From Gemmatimonas phototrophica (GTDB lineage: Bacteria > Gemmatimonadota > Gemmatimonadetes > Gemmatimonadales > Gemmatimonadaceae), in NCBI GenBank assembly GCA_945869195.1, contig CAMBNV010000003.1, positions 62,001 through 126,000 of the forward strand: a DNA stretch of 64,000 nt, in the 5' to 3' direction. The translations under genes were made by a program, and so were the position numbers. Shown piece by piece: positions 1 through 9,376 of the stretch. Each line of letters opens with the position of its first letter. The first letter of the stretch is position 1. Under the pieces are notes generated by a model. It was not told the DNA's origin and did not search any database. It worked only from the letters and a program-made list of their open reading frames with translations.

Positions 1-15
1 TACTGGCGCCGCTGA

Positions 16-849
16 TCAACCTGCCGCGAGGATCCCGGGCTGCTGCTTGGACGGCCGCGAACGCATCTGCATCCAGACCGCGCCGGCGATCATGAACCCG
101 AGTGCGATCATCTGTGCCATGGTGAACGTGCCGAAGAACCGGTCGTCCTTGGCGCGGAAGAACTCGACGAAAAAGCGCTCGGCGCCCTGCAGCACGCAGT
201 ACGCGCCGAAGAGCCACCCCATCGCATGCTTGTGTGCGCGCAGGCGCCAGAGGACGAAGAACATGGCGAGCCCCATCGCCACTTCGTAGAGCTGTGTCGG
301 GTGCACGGCGAGGACCATGTTTGACGGCATGTCGGCAAAGTCCCTCAGACCGAACAGCTGTGTGAGATTCGCGACGGTGCTGGCCGGGGCGCCCTCGGGG
401 AATGCCACTCCGAACGCTCCGTTCCAGGGCGTGCCATAGTCGTCGCCCACCGCCCAACACCCGCTGCGTCCGACGGCATAGGCTGCCGCAAGTCCTGGTG
501 CGCAGGCGTCGGAGATCTTTGCGAAGCTGTCCTTCTTGATGCGCACGACGATCACGCTCGCCAGGATGCCACCCATCAGGCCACCCCAGAACACGAACCC
601 CGCACGGCTGAAGATCGCCGTGATGTCACCGACGAGGATCGCGTAGTAGACTTTCGCGCCGAGTAGGCCGCCAACGACCGCTGCGACGGTGATGTCGCCC
701 ATGATCTCGGAGTGCCATCCGCGGCGGTCAAGTTCCTCTGTCGCGACCATCTGCCCGATCACGAAGGCGAGGAGCATCGCGAGCCCGAAGCCGGTGAGCT
801 CGAGCGGGCCGACGTCGTAGGCGAATGGATGGTGAATGGTCTGGTTCAT
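16..849 (-). CDS. lgt: Prolipoprotein diacylglyceryl transferase
   Basis: Inner-membrane enzyme that moves diacylglycerol from phosphatidylglycerol onto the lipobox cysteine of prolipoproteins, the first step of lipoprotein maturation. The 277-aa product has about seven hydrophobic segments, a GRSGCWAVGDDYG block (the family's GRxGN/C signature region, about residues 127-139), FVFWGGLMGG near residue 86 and HPTQLYE near residue 183, all typical of Lgt. The ATG start lies 18 bp downstream of tsaD, so it is probably the last gene of the long minus-strand operon. Lipobox proteins elsewhere in the window (MltG, one Rieske protein) would be its substrates. Identification is firm. Confidence 0.95.
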   Translation of the reverse strand: MNQTIHHPFAYDVGPLELTGFGLAMLLAFVIGQMVATEELDRRGWHSEIMGDITVAAVVGGLLGAKVYYAILVGDITAIFSRAGFVFWGGLMGGILASVIVVRIKKDSFAKISDACAPGLAAAYAVGRSGCWAVGDDYGTPWNGAFGVAFPEGAPASTVANLTQLFGLRDFADMPSNMVLAVHPTQLYEVAMGLAMFFVLWRLRAHKHAMGWLFGAYCVLQGAERFFVEFFRAKDDRFFGTFTMAQMIALGFMIAGAVWMQMRSRPSKQQPGILAAG

Positions 850-867
850 ACGAGAAACTTAGGCGGA

Positions 868-1914
868 TTACCCATCCGCGGCGATGAGGCCGGGGATCGG
901 GAGCGAGGAGTGCGCGTGCAGGGAGGCGTCGTCTCGCTGGCCCTGGTCGTATCGGAAGAGACCGGCGGCGGCGATCATCGCGGCATTGTCGGTCGCGAGT
1001 CGCGGCGGCGGCGCGAACACGGTGCCGCCGATCGGGTCGGCCGTACCCTGCATCGCCGTGACGAGCGAACGATTGCAGGCGACGCCGCCGCCGAGCACGA
1101 TCCGTGTTCGACCGTGCGCGCGCGCGGCGCGCAACGTCTTGGCGGTGAGTGTGTCGATGAGCGCCTCCTGAAAGGCGCGCGCGATATGGGCCCGGTCGCG
1201 ATCAAGGTCATCGCTCGCTCGCACGGCATGCAGCACGGCCGTCTTGAGACCGCTGAACGACACGTCGAAGTAGTCGTCGTCACCGAGGCGCTGACCGCTG
1301 TTGAGCATCGGGCGGGTGAATCGAAAGCGCGAGGGGTCGCCCTGGAGTGCGAGCGCCTCAATGTGTCGGCCGCCCGGGTATGGAAGACCTAATAATTTCG
1401 CGGTCTTATCGAACGCCTCGCCTGCCGCGTCGTCGCGCGTTGCGCCCAGCAGGCGATAGCGACCCCATGCCTCGACGTCCATCAATAGCGTGTGGCCACC
1501 CGAGACGAGTAGGGCTGTGAACGGCGGAGTCGCGTTGGGATGCGCGAGCGCGGTGGCAAAGAGGTGCCCTTCCATGTGGTGCACGCCGATCACCGGCTTG
1601 CCGAGCGATTCGGCGAGTGCCTTCGCATAGCTCACCCCCACCAGGAGCGCGCCGACCAGGCCAGGTGCATGCGTCACGGCAATCGCGTCGATATCCGCGA
1701 ACGTGCACTCCGCTTCGGCGAGTGCACGGCGAGTGACCGGGATGATCGCCGTGAGATGCTCGCGCGACGCGATTTCGGGGACGACGCCACCGAAGATACG
1801 GTGCACGTCTTGCGACAGAATCACCAGCGACTCGAGGATCGGGGCCGATGCGGTCCCGCTTACGACCGCCGCCGAGGTCTCGTCGCAGGAACTCTCGATA
1901 CCGAGGATGCGCAT
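868..1914 (-). CDS. tsaD: tRNA N6-adenosine threonylcarbamoyltransferase TsaD
   Basis: Transfers the threonylcarbamoyl group to A37 of ANN-decoding tRNAs, working with TsaB/TsaE/TsaC, which are not in this window. The 348-aa length is normal for the Kae1/TsaD family. It opens with MRILGIESSCDETSAA, carries the metal-binding histidines in HHMEGH (about residues 111-116), and has VSGGHT, a GEAFDKTAKLLGLPYPGG block and LGGGVACN, the ASKHA nucleotide-binding elements. It sits 44 bp downstream of resA and 18 bp upstream of lgt on the same strand. The identification is secure. Confidence 0.96.
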   Translation of the reverse strand: MRILGIESSCDETSAAVVSGTASAPILESLVILSQDVHRIFGGVVPEIASREHLTAIIPVTRRALAEAECTFADIDAIAVTHAPGLVGALLVGVSYAKALAESLGKPVIGVHHMEGHLFATALAHPNATPPFTALLVSGGHTLLMDVEAWGRYRLLGATRDDAAGEAFDKTAKLLGLPYPGGRHIEALALQGDPSRFRFTRPMLNSGQRLGDDDYFDVSFSGLKTAVLHAVRASDDLDRDRAHIARAFQEALIDTLTAKTLRAARAHGRTRIVLGGGVACNRSLVTAMQGTADPIGGTVFAPPPRLATDNAAMIAAAGLFRYDQGQRDDASLHAHSSLPIPGLIAADG

Positions 1915-1958
1915 GGGGTGGCGGTCCGGCGCGCGTGAGCGCGCCAGTCCTCAGGCCG

Positions 1959-2534
1959 TCAGCGCCGCGGTTCCGCGAGCAGTCGCTCGAGAAAGGCGAC
2001 GTTCGCCTCGCTCGACCAATCGTCCGCGCCGATGATGCGCCGCCGGATCAGGCCGTCGCGTCCGATGATAAACGTCTCGGGGACGCCGGTGGTCTGATAG
2101 ATCTGGCGAATCTCTCCGGGTGCGTCGTGCAGGATGGTAAACGTGAGATTCAAATCGGCGACGAATGCCGCGATCTTCGCCTCCATCCCTGGATCGTCTA
2201 CGCTCACCGCAACGATCTGCAGTCCCTGGGCACCCAGTCGTTGCTGCAGCCGCTGCATCGACGGCATCTCGACGAGGCAGGGACCGCACCAGGTTGCCCA
2301 GATGTTGAGCAGAACGACGTCGCCAGCGTAGGCGTCGATGCCTTTCGCGACGGCGGCGGCGGGGCCGGGACGAGCGGTGCTGGCCGGCAGCGTCACCGCC
2401 AAGAAGTTGGGTGCTTTTCCGCCGATCCGAATCGGGAAGAGCTCGTCACCGAGCTGTGTGGCTGCGAGCCAGAGTCCGCCCGCCAGCAGCGCGACGACGT
2501 GGGCCATGACGAACCACTGGTGTCGCGGGCTCAC
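1959..2534 (-). CDS. Membrane-anchored thioredoxin-like (TlpA/ResA) disulfide reductase
   Basis: A thioredoxin-fold redox protein facing the periplasm, probably reducing disulfides for cytochrome c or cofactor assembly. The active site is WCGPC within NIWATWCGPCLVEMPS; an N-terminal hydrophobic stretch of about 18 residues acts as signal anchor. I chose the GTG at 2534 (191 aa) because it overlaps the rpe stop as GTGA, which suggests translational coupling; the ATG at 2507 would give 182 aa and is also possible. The open frame continues upstream to 2639, but that part only shadows rpe. TlpA versus ResA cannot be separated from sequence alone. Confidence 0.88.
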   Translation of the reverse strand: MSPRHQWFVMAHVVALLAGGLWLAATQLGDELFPIRIGGKAPNFLAVTLPASTARPGPAAAVAKGIDAYAGDVVLLNIWATWCGPCLVEMPSMQRLQQRLGAQGLQIVAVSVDDPGMEAKIAAFVADLNLTFTILHDAPGEIRQIYQTTGVPETFIIGRDGLIRRRIIGADDWSSEANVAFLERLLAEPRR

Positions 2535-3202
2535 GCCTGCTCGGCGCAGAGTGCGCGGAGGGCGCGGATCTCGGCCTGCGGGTCCTTCGCGGAAAAGACC
2601 GCGTTGCCCGCCACGAAGGTGTCGGCGCCGGCGCGCCAACAGGCTGCGATCGTCTGGCGTGCGATGCCGCCGTCGACCTCGAGTACCGCGCTGCTCCGTG
2701 CTTCCTCGAGGATTGCGCGGGCGCGCGTGATCCTCTGCACCGATGCGGGAATGAACTTCTGCGCACCGAAGCCGGGGTTCACGCTCATGATGAGGAGGAG
2801 GTCGATGTCGGACGCCACCTCGCGCACCATCTCCAACGATGTCGACGGATTGAGCGTCACACCCGCCTGCGCGCCGAGTTCCTTGATGCGCATCACCTGG
2901 CGGTGCAGGTGCGGCGCGGTCTCTACATGGATCGTGATCGTTGCCGCTCCGGCCTTGACGAACGCGTCGAAGTACTTCTCGGGGTCGACCACCATGAGGT
3001 GACAGTCGAGCGGGAGGTTGGTCAGCTTGCGGCAGGTCTCGATCACCTTGGCACCGAAGGTGAGGTTGGGCACGAAGACGCCGTCCATGACGTCCACGTG
3101 CAACCAGTCGGCGCCTCCTTCCTCGATCATCGCGAGCTCTTCGGCGAGTTTCCCGAAGTCGACCGAGAGAAGCGATGGGGCGATCCGAATCGTGCGCGAC
3201 AT
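2531..3202 (-). CDS. rpe: Ribulose-phosphate 3-epimerase
   Basis: Interconverts ribulose 5-phosphate and xylulose 5-phosphate in the pentose phosphate pathway; cytosolic TIM barrel with a divalent metal. The 223-aa protein shows the family blocks HLMVVDPEKYF, SVNPGFGAQKFI and LEVDGGI. The start is ATG at 3202, sharing one base with the rsmB stop (TGATG); a GTG one codon upstream at 3205 also fits. The 3' end overlaps resA by four bases. The overlaps on both sides point to a tightly coupled rsmB-rpe-resA block. Confidence 0.95.
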   Translation of the reverse strand: MSRTIRIAPSLLSVDFGKLAEELAMIEEGGADWLHVDVMDGVFVPNLTFGAKVIETCRKLTNLPLDCHLMVVDPEKYFDAFVKAGAATITIHVETAPHLHRQVMRIKELGAQAGVTLNPSTSLEMVREVASDIDLLLIMSVNPGFGAQKFIPASVQRITRARAILEEARSSAVLEVDGGIARQTIAACWRAGADTFVAGNAVFSAKDPQAEIRALRALCAEQA

Positions 3203-4530
3203 CACTCCGCTCCCCGGCGCAGCCGCGCCGCGAATGAACCGTCAGTACCGTGCCGTTGCGGCAGCACGCGCAGGCGACCGGCGTCGAGCACCGTCGCGGG
3301 GACCGCGCCCTCCGGAGGCGGCTCGAGCGCCCAGTCGGGATGCTCCGCGAGGAACGTCTCCACCTGGGTGTCGTTCTCCTCGGGCTCGAGCGAGCAGGTG
3401 GAGTAGATCAGGAGCCCCCCCGGCGCGACGGCGGCGGCGGCGGCGCGCAGGATCGTGCGCTGCGCGGCCGCCATGACGGCGAGATCAGAGACGCGCAGCC
3501 GCCAGCGAGCGTCGGGGTGACGACGAAACGTGCCGGTGCCGGTGCAGGGCGCGTCCACGAGCACGGCATCGAATGTTCCGAGCGTCGCCGCGTCGCGCGC
3601 ATCGCAGACGACCGCTGTGACGTGCTGGAGCTCGAGCCGGTCAATCGTCTCCTGCAGACGCTGCAGTCGTGTCTCGCTCGAGTCGGCGGAGGTGACGTAG
3701 CTCGCCGTTCGCGCGAGCTCGACCGTCTTGCCGCCAGGCGCCGCGCAGAGATCGGCGACCTTCGCACCCGCGGGGAGTGCTGCGTATTTCGTCACGAGCG
3801 TCGCCGCGGGATCCTGCACGAAGCAGAGGCCCTGCTGAAAGGCGCCGAGCGCAGTGAGGATGGTCCCGGACGCGAGTTGGAGTGAGTCGCTCACGAGCGG
3901 TACATCGCTGACGTCGACGCCTGCCGCTTCGAGCATCGCTTCGAGCTGTTCGCGGACCACGCTCCACGGGCGGACGATAAGCGATCCCTCCCGGTTGTTC
4001 GACTCGAGCAGTGCGCGCGTCTCCTCCGCGCCCCAGCGCGCGACCCACCGCGCGACAAGCCAGCGCGGGTGCGAAAGTTCAACCGCGAGCGCTTCAACTG
4101 GGTCGGAGGGGAGGGCCGGCGCGAGTTCCGCGCGTTCGCGGTCGAGTCGCCGCAATACAGCGTTCACGAGCTTGCTGGCTCCCATGCCGTGGCGATGCTT
4201 CGCGAGCTCCACCGTCTGCGCGATCGCCGCGTACGGTGGCACGCTCCCCATGTGGAAGAGCTGATAGGTGCCGAGCCGGAGTAGGTCGGCGAGATCGCTT
4301 TCGATTCGCGCAATGCCACCCTTGACCCGCGGCGCAAGGAGGTGATCGATAAAACCACGCCGACGGAGCATCCCCCAGACGAGTTCCTGAGTCCAGCGTC
4401 GGTCACGGACATCGAGTGCGCCGGCGCGGCGGTCGAACGCGGCGTCGAGCAGCATTCCGCCGCGCAAATCGGTGAGCGTGTCAGCCGCGGCGACGCGGGC
4501 GTCGGTGACCATGGAGAGCGAGGGAGGCAT
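3202..4530 (-). CDS. rsmB: 16S rRNA (cytosine-967-C5)-methyltransferase RsmB
   Basis: SAM-dependent methyltransferase that makes m5C967 in 16S rRNA. The 442 aa comprise an N-terminal NusB-like helical RNA-binding domain (about residues 1-140) and a C-terminal Rossmann methyltransferase. LCAAPGGKT is the SAM-binding loop, and the two catalytic/assisting cysteines are visible in DAPCTGTGT and YSTCSLEPEEN. The start follows fmt by 11 bp. A second ATG six codons in is a possible alternative start. The fmt-rsmB pairing is common in bacteria and supports the call. Confidence 0.95.
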   Translation of the reverse strand: MPPSLSMVTDARVAAADTLTDLRGGMLLDAAFDRRAGALDVRDRRWTQELVWGMLRRRGFIDHLLAPRVKGGIARIESDLADLLRLGTYQLFHMGSVPPYAAIAQTVELAKHRHGMGASKLVNAVLRRLDRERAELAPALPSDPVEALAVELSHPRWLVARWVARWGAEETRALLESNNREGSLIVRPWSVVREQLEAMLEAAGVDVSDVPLVSDSLQLASGTILTALGAFQQGLCFVQDPAATLVTKYAALPAGAKVADLCAAPGGKTVELARTASYVTSADSSETRLQRLQETIDRLELQHVTAVVCDARDAATLGTFDAVLVDAPCTGTGTFRRHPDARWRLRVSDLAVMAAAQRTILRAAAAAVAPGGLLIYSTCSLEPEENDTQVETFLAEHPDWALEPPPEGAVPATVLDAGRLRVLPQRHGTDGSFAARLRRGAE

Positions 4531-4541
4531 ACTCTCGAAAT

Positions 4542-5501
4542 CTAGTCACCTTCACCCGCGGGGTCCCCCATGATGTCCCAGCGGTCCCCTGCGGCAATCC
4601 CGCGTCCCAGCGCCCAGTCGAGTGCGGCCAGCCGTCGCTTGCCCGAGGGATGGACCGCTTCGACCGCGACCGCTCCCTGGCCGCAGGCGACGATCATCCC
4701 CATCTCGCCGACCTCGAGCACCGCGCCTGCATCGCCCTGCCGGTCCACGATCGCGCGCGCACCGTAGAGCCGGACCTCACCGGCCCGCACGGTGCCCCAG
4801 GCACCGGGTTTTGGATCGAAGGCGTTGATGGCACGCGCGACCTGCGCAGCGGTCTGCCTGAAGTCGACTCGCGCCTGTGCCCGGTCGATCTTTGGCGCGA
4901 ACACTACCAACGATTCGTCCTGCGACGCTTCGTCGATGCCGCCGCGGTCGAGCATCCCTACCGCGTCGACGATCGCCTCCGCGCCCATCTCGGAGAGTCG
5001 TTCGGTGAGTTTGCCCGCGGTCTCTCCGTCGTTGATTGGCGTGCGCAGGGAGAGGAGCACGGGTCCCGCGTCGAGTGCGAGGACTAGGCGCATGATGGAT
5101 ACCCCCGTCTCGGCGTCGCCGGCGAGTATCGCCGCCTGAATCGGCGCCGCCCCACGCCAGCGCGGCAGCAGCGACGCATGGATGTTCACGGTGCCGAGCC
5201 GCGGCAGGTCGATAAGGTCCTGCCGGAGAATGTGCCCGTAGGCCACGACGACGGAGAGATCGGGCTCGAGCGCGCGCAACTGCGCTAGGAACTCGTCGCC
5301 TCGCGGCCGATCGGGTTGGAACACCGGGATCCCCGCGGCCAGCGCGACCTGCTTGACCGGCGACGCCACTAGCGTCGAGCGGGAACGACCCTGAGGCCGG
5401 TCGGGCTGTGTGACGACGCCGACGACATCATGCCCCTCGCCGAGGAGCCCCCGGAGCGGCGGCGTGGCGAACTCGGGTGTGCCGAAGAAGAGGATGCGCA
5501 T
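4542..5501 (-). CDS. fmt: Methionyl-tRNA formyltransferase
   Basis: Formylates initiator Met-tRNA using 10-formyltetrahydrofolate. The 319-aa length is standard. The protein begins MRILFFGTPEFATPPL and contains HASLLPRWRGAAPIQ (about residues 108-122), the folate and catalytic motif of the family, followed by a C-terminal OB-like tRNA-binding domain. It lies 44 bp after def, so formylation and deformylation genes are co-transcribed, the classical def-fmt arrangement. Confidence 0.97.
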   Translation of the reverse strand: MRILFFGTPEFATPPLRGLLGEGHDVVGVVTQPDRPQGRSRSTLVASPVKQVALAAGIPVFQPDRPRGDEFLAQLRALEPDLSVVVAYGHILRQDLIDLPRLGTVNIHASLLPRWRGAAPIQAAILAGDAETGVSIMRLVLALDAGPVLLSLRTPINDGETAGKLTERLSEMGAEAIVDAVGMLDRGGIDEASQDESLVVFAPKIDRAQARVDFRQTAAQVARAINAFDPKPGAWGTVRAGEVRLYGARAIVDRQGDAGAVLEVGEMGMIVACGQGAVAVEAVHPSGKRRLAALDWALGRGIAAGDRWDIMGDPAGEGD

Positions 5502-5545
5502 GCGACGGAAACTATCCCCTCTGCCCTCTGCCGTCTGCCCTTTCC

Positions 5546-6088
5546 CTACAGCTCCTCGTCGACACCCTTGGCCGGCACGAGTAGTCGCAATCCGTCCGGA
5601 TACTTCTCCCTCTCCTCCTCCCAGACGGCCAGCGCCGCACGCTTCTTGAGAAAGCTGAGATGGTCGAGGAACAGTTTTCCGTCCAGATGGTCGATCTCGT
5701 GTTGCAGGCAGACCGCGAGCAGATCGCTCCCTTCCAGCTCGATGTCCTCACCCTCCCGATCGAGCGCGCGCACCTTCACCCACTTCGATCGTTCGACCCA
5801 ACCGAAGACCTCAGGGATCGAGAGGCACCCTTCCTCCCACCTGATCTTCCCGTCGCGGGCGATGATCTCCGGGTTGAACAGCGCGAAGGCCTCGTCTTTG
5901 ACCTCCACGACGCAGAGCCGTACGGATCGTCCGACCTGTGGTGCCGCTAGGCCCACGCCATCGGCAGCGCGCATCGTCTCGAACATCGAGTCGGCGAGCG
6001 CGCGGAGCTCATCCGTCACCTCGGTCACGGGCTTCGTCTCCTGTCGCAGGATCGGGGCCCCCAGGACCGTGATGGGGAGAATCGCCAT
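5546..6088 (-). CDS. def: Peptide deformylase
   Basis: Metalloenzyme that removes the N-formyl group from nascent proteins. All three signature motifs are present in the 180-aa product: GVGLAAPQVG, EEGCLSIPE (Cys metal ligand) and QHEIDHLDG (HExxH with both His ligands). The ATG follows the yajC stop by 2 bp, so the two are almost certainly translated from one message. It precedes fmt in the same direction. Confidence 0.97.
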   Translation of the reverse strand: MAILPITVLGAPILRQETKPVTEVTDELRALADSMFETMRAADGVGLAAPQVGRSVRLCVVEVKDEAFALFNPEIIARDGKIRWEEGCLSIPEVFGWVERSKWVKVRALDREGEDIELEGSDLLAVCLQHEIDHLDGKLFLDHLSFLKKRAALAVWEEEREKYPDGLRLLVPAKGVDEEL

Positions 6089-6090
6089 GA

Positions 6091-6450
6091 TCAGAGCGCC
6101 GTGTCGTCGCCGCCCACGGCAGCGATACGGCCACGCGTCACGACGAGCTTCGACTCGCCGCTGCGGATCGTCACATGATCGTTGATCCCGGCAAGGGGCT
6201 GGCCATCCTTGAGCCCTTCCTTGATATGGACCACCTCGCCGACGATCCCGCCAGCCGTGACGACCTGGTCGCCCTTCTTAATCGACATCACCTTGGTCTG
6301 GTGGTCCTTGCGTTGCTTCGACTGCGGCCGGATTACGAGGAAGTAGAAAATCGCGAAGATCGACCCGAACATCACGAGCGAGCCGAGCGGTGAGGGGCCA
6401 GCGGCGGTGGCTGCGGTCGTCTGGGCGAAGAGCGTCGGAAGAACGGTCAT
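6091..6450 (-). CDS. yajC: Sec translocase accessory subunit YajC
   Basis: Small single-pass inner-membrane protein associated with SecDF-YajC. The 119-aa product has one strong transmembrane helix (about residues 23-42) followed by a basic QSKQRKDHQ segment and a compact KKGDQVVTAGGIVGEV domain typical of YajC. secD and secF, often next to it, are not in the window. The start lies about 196 bp below queA, the largest gap inside this gene string. Confidence 0.92.
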   Translation of the reverse strand: MTVLPTLFAQTTAATAAGPSPLGSLVMFGSIFAIFYFLVIRPQSKQRKDHQTKVMSIKKGDQVVTAGGIVGEVVHIKEGLKDGQPLAGINDHVTIRSGESKLVVTRGRIAAVGGDDTAL

Positions 6451-6646
6451 TGGGGGTCACTGTGAGGGATCCTACATGAACGCGGGTGGGCCATTCCCGG
6501 CCTGACGCGGTGAACGCCCCGGTGCCGGTCGCCTCGCAAGCAGGGCGCATCAGGGCGATCAGGAAATGTAACTTGCACCGCCTAACCAGACGGAGCCCCC
6601 GCACCGCATCGGCGGCCCCCTCTGTCGCCAAGGGCTACCGGGTCGC
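6451..6646. other. Non-coding gap between queA and yajC
   Basis: A 196-bp interval without a credible gene on either strand; short open frames across it lack family features. It has a small AT-richer patch near 6562-6575, so an internal promoter for yajC-def-fmt is possible, but I cannot assign -35/-10 boxes with confidence. Confidence 0.4.
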
Positions 6647-7702
6647 TCACCGAATGAGCATGGCGTCGCCGTACGAGTAGAAGCGATACCCTTCCCGCAC
6701 CGCGGTGTCGTAGGCGTGCATCGTGAAGTCGTAGCCGGCCATCGCCGCCACCAACATGAGGAGTGTCGAGCGAGGTAGGTGGAAGTTCGTGATGAGCAGG
6801 TCGGCCGATTGCGGATGGTACGGTGGGCGGATGAAGATCGACGTGTCGCCGGAGCCGGCGCGGATGCGGCCGTCGTCCCCTACGGCACTCTCTAGCGTGC
6901 GCAAGCTTGTCGTCCCTACCGCGCAAATACGTCCACCCGCCGCTCGGGTAGCGTCGAGCACTTTCGCCGTGGCTTCGGGGATATCGTACCACTCCTCGTG
7001 CATCAGATGGTCGGCCGGGTCCTCGGCTTCGACTGACTTGAAGGTGCCTGCTCCCACATGCAGCAGTACATCAGCGCGACAGACGCCCTGCTCGGCGAGC
7101 ACCGCAAGCAACTCCGGCGTGAAGTGCAGCCCGGCGGTCGGAGCCGCGACCGAGCCCTCCTCGCGCGCGAACACCGTCTGGTATCGCTCTGCGTCGCTGG
7201 GCGCGTCGGCGCGCTCGATGTAGGGCGGCAACGGGATATGTCCATGCGTCGCGATCGCGGCGCGCACGTCACCGGTCGCCAGATGTAGCCGGACGAGGCG
7301 CGTGCCCCGCGCCGTCACTCGGAGAATCTCGGCGTCGAACCCCGGCGCGAGATGCACGCGTCGCCCCATCCGGAGCTTGCTCCCGGGATGGACCATCGCC
7401 TCCCAGGTGTTGTCGCCCAGATCGCGGAGCAGGAACACCTCGGCGGGGGCTCCGGAGCCGCGGTGCCCGAGCAGGCGAGCGCGAAAGACGCGCGTCCGGT
7501 TCAGGACGAGCGCGTCACCGGCGTGCAGAAAATCGGCGAGGTCACGGAACGTGCGGTGTTCGATCGTCCCGCTCGCCCGGTCGAGCACCATGAGCCGGCT
7601 CTCATCACGACGTGCCGTCGGGACCTGCGCGATGCGCTCGGGTGGAAGCGCGAAATCGTAGTCCGCCGTGCGGAGTCCACCACCACCGGCTCGCTCGCTC
7701 AT
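6647..7702 (-). CDS. queA: S-adenosylmethionine:tRNA ribosyltransferase-isomerase QueA
   Basis: Transfers and isomerises the ribosyl moiety of SAM onto preQ1-tRNA to give epoxyqueuosine in the wobble position of GUN-decoding tRNAs. The ATG at 7702 (351 aa) sits just after the ruvB stop and gives a normal QueA N-terminus with YDFALPPERIAQ; the open frame runs further upstream but there it only mirrors ruvB. Conserved stretches include HEEWYDIPE, VGTTSLRTLES and TNFHLPRSTLLMLVAA. The partner gene tgt is not seen here. Confidence 0.95.
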   Translation of the reverse strand: MSERAGGGGLRTADYDFALPPERIAQVPTARRDESRLMVLDRASGTIEHRTFRDLADFLHAGDALVLNRTRVFRARLLGHRGSGAPAEVFLLRDLGDNTWEAMVHPGSKLRMGRRVHLAPGFDAEILRVTARGTRLVRLHLATGDVRAAIATHGHIPLPPYIERADAPSDAERYQTVFAREEGSVAAPTAGLHFTPELLAVLAEQGVCRADVLLHVGAGTFKSVEAEDPADHLMHEEWYDIPEATAKVLDATRAAGGRICAVGTTSLRTLESAVGDDGRIRAGSGDTSIFIRPPYHPQSADLLITNFHLPRSTLLMLVAAMAGYDFTMHAYDTAVREGYRFYSYGDAMLIR

Positions 7703-7727
7703 GCGGCCCACTCGTGGACGGCGCGGG

Positions 7728-8759
7728 TCAGAAGAGGTCGGCCTGAGGTGTCGGCGGAGCGGTGGGCGGCGGAAAGCCGAAGTGCCGGTACGCTTGCGAC
7801 GTCGCCATGCGTCCGCGCGGCGTGCGCTGGAGGAAACCATTTTGGACGAGAAACGGCTCGTAGACTTCTTCGATCGTGTCGGCATCCTCGCCCACCGCGG
7901 CGCCGATCGTGCCCACGCCCACGGGCCCGCCGTCGAACTTCTCGATGATCGCGCGGAGGATCCGGACATCCATTTCGTCGAGGCCGAACTCATCTACGTC
8001 AAGCATTGCGAGCGCCTCGCGCGCGACGTCGCGCGTGATGTGTCCCTGCGCCTTGACCTGTGCGTAGTCGCGGACGCGCCGCAGCAGGCGGTTGGCCACG
8101 CGCGGCGTGCCACGCGCTCGGCGGGCGAGTTCGTGCGCCCCGGTCGCGTCGATCCCGGCGCCGATCACCGCCGCCGTGCGATGCACGATCTGCTCGATCT
8201 CGTCGACGGGGTAGTAGTTCATGCGTAGTTCGATCCCAAAGCGGGCGCGTAGGGGCGCCGTGAGCATGCCCAACCGGGTCGTCGCGCCAATCAACGTGAA
8301 GGGCTCGATCGCCATCGTGATGGTTTGTGCTTTGGGGCCCTCGGAGAGCCGGATGTCGATCTTCCAGTCCTCCATCGCCGGGTAGAGAAACTCATCGATG
8401 ATCGGCCGGAGGCGGTGGATCTCGTCGATGAACAGAATGTCACCGGCCCGGAGGTTGGTGAGCGTGCCCACCAGATCGCCCGGCTTTTCGAGTGCCGGCC
8501 CTGAGGTCGTGTGGATGTTCACCCCCATCTCGCGCGCGATAAGCTCGGCAAGCGTCGTCTTGCCAAGGCCTGGCGGGCCGAACAACAGCGTATGGTCGAG
8601 CGGTTCCTTCCGTCCCATCGCTGCATCGATGTAGATGCGCAGCGCGTCCTTCACCTTGCCCTGACCGATGAACTCGGCGAGGCGCTGCGGACGGAGTGAG
8701 AGTTCGACGACCGACTCGTCGATGAGGGACTCCGGGGTGGTAATCTCGGCGCGGCTCAT
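7728..8759 (-). CDS. ruvB: Holliday junction branch-migration ATPase RuvB
   Basis: Hexameric AAA+ motor that drives branch migration with RuvA. The 343-aa protein has the Walker [11 protein letters not shown] (about residues 61-70), Walker [11 protein letters not shown], sensor [18 protein letters not shown] and a C-terminal winged-helix domain. It begins 11 bp after ruvA and is followed by queA, so ruvC-ruvA-ruvB-queA is a contiguous block. Confidence 0.97.
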   Translation of the reverse strand: MSRAEITTPESLIDESVVELSLRPQRLAEFIGQGKVKDALRIYIDAAMGRKEPLDHTLLFGPPGLGKTTLAELIAREMGVNIHTTSGPALEKPGDLVGTLTNLRAGDILFIDEIHRLRPIIDEFLYPAMEDWKIDIRLSEGPKAQTITMAIEPFTLIGATTRLGMLTAPLRARFGIELRMNYYPVDEIEQIVHRTAAVIGAGIDATGAHELARRARGTPRVANRLLRRVRDYAQVKAQGHITRDVAREALAMLDVDEFGLDEMDVRILRAIIEKFDGGPVGVGTIGAAVGEDADTIEEVYEPFLVQNGFLQRTPRGRMATSQAYRHFGFPPPTAPPTPQADLF

Positions 8760-8770
8760 GAGCGGTGAAT

Positions 8771-9376
8771 CTACTTGCCGATCGCTGTGAGCGAGCGACG
8801 GATGAGGTCGGCGGTCGACTCGCCCTTGGGCGCCCCGTCGAGGGTCGCCCTCACCGCGCGGTCGGCGTCGGTTGGCGCGTACCCGAGTGCCACGAGGGCA
8901 CGCACAGCATCGCTGCCGGGAGCACTCGGCGTGGCGGCGCGGCCCGCGGGCGTAATCTCCTCCATCCCGGTCCCGTCGAGCTTGTCGCGCAGTTCAAGCA
9001 CGAGCCGCTCCGCGAGCTTTTTCCCAACGCGCGGGACCTGTGTGAGTGTCGCGAGGTCGCCGGCGCGGATCGCGCGCACCAACCGCTCCGCGGTGAGCGT
9101 GGACAGCAGGTTCATCGCGAGCGATGGGCCAACGCCGGTGGTGCCCATGAGTCGGTGAAAGAGTCGACGCTCCTCGGCGGTCGGGAAGCCGAAGAGCAGC
9201 CACGCGTCCTCACGCACCACCATCGCCGTGTGCAGCGCGACCTCGCCTCCAACGCGCGGGAGCGTCTCGAGCACACTGAGCGGCACAAGCACCTCGTAAG
9301 CGAGGCCGCTTGCGGTTAGGACTTCGATGCGGTCGATCCCGCCGGTTAGAAGCGTGCCGTGGATGCGAGCGATCAT
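8771..9376 (-). CDS. ruvA: Holliday junction DNA-binding protein RuvA
   Basis: Tetrameric protein that holds the four-way junction and loads RuvB. The 201 aa show the N-terminal OB domain ([10 protein letters not shown]), the helix-hairpin-helix region ending in [19 protein letters not shown], and the C-terminal three-helix RuvB-binding domain ([16 protein letters not shown]). Its ATG overlaps the ruvC stop by four bases (ATGA). Confidence 0.96.
   Translation of the reverse strand: MIARIHGTLLTGGIDRIEVLTASGLAYEVLVPLSVLETLPRVGGEVALHTAMVVREDAWLLFGFPTAEERRLFHRLMGTTGVGPSLAMNLLSTLTAERLVRAIRAGDLATLTQVPRVGKKLAERLVLELRDKLDGTGMEEITPAGRAATPSAPGSDAVRALVALGYAPTDADRAVRATLDGAPKGESTADLIRRSLTAIGK

Noticed and set aside
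7703-7993. N-terminal extension of QueA by 97 residues
   Set aside because: Overlaps ruvB and is Ser/Arg-rich without similarity to QueA; the ATG at 7702 gives the normal start.
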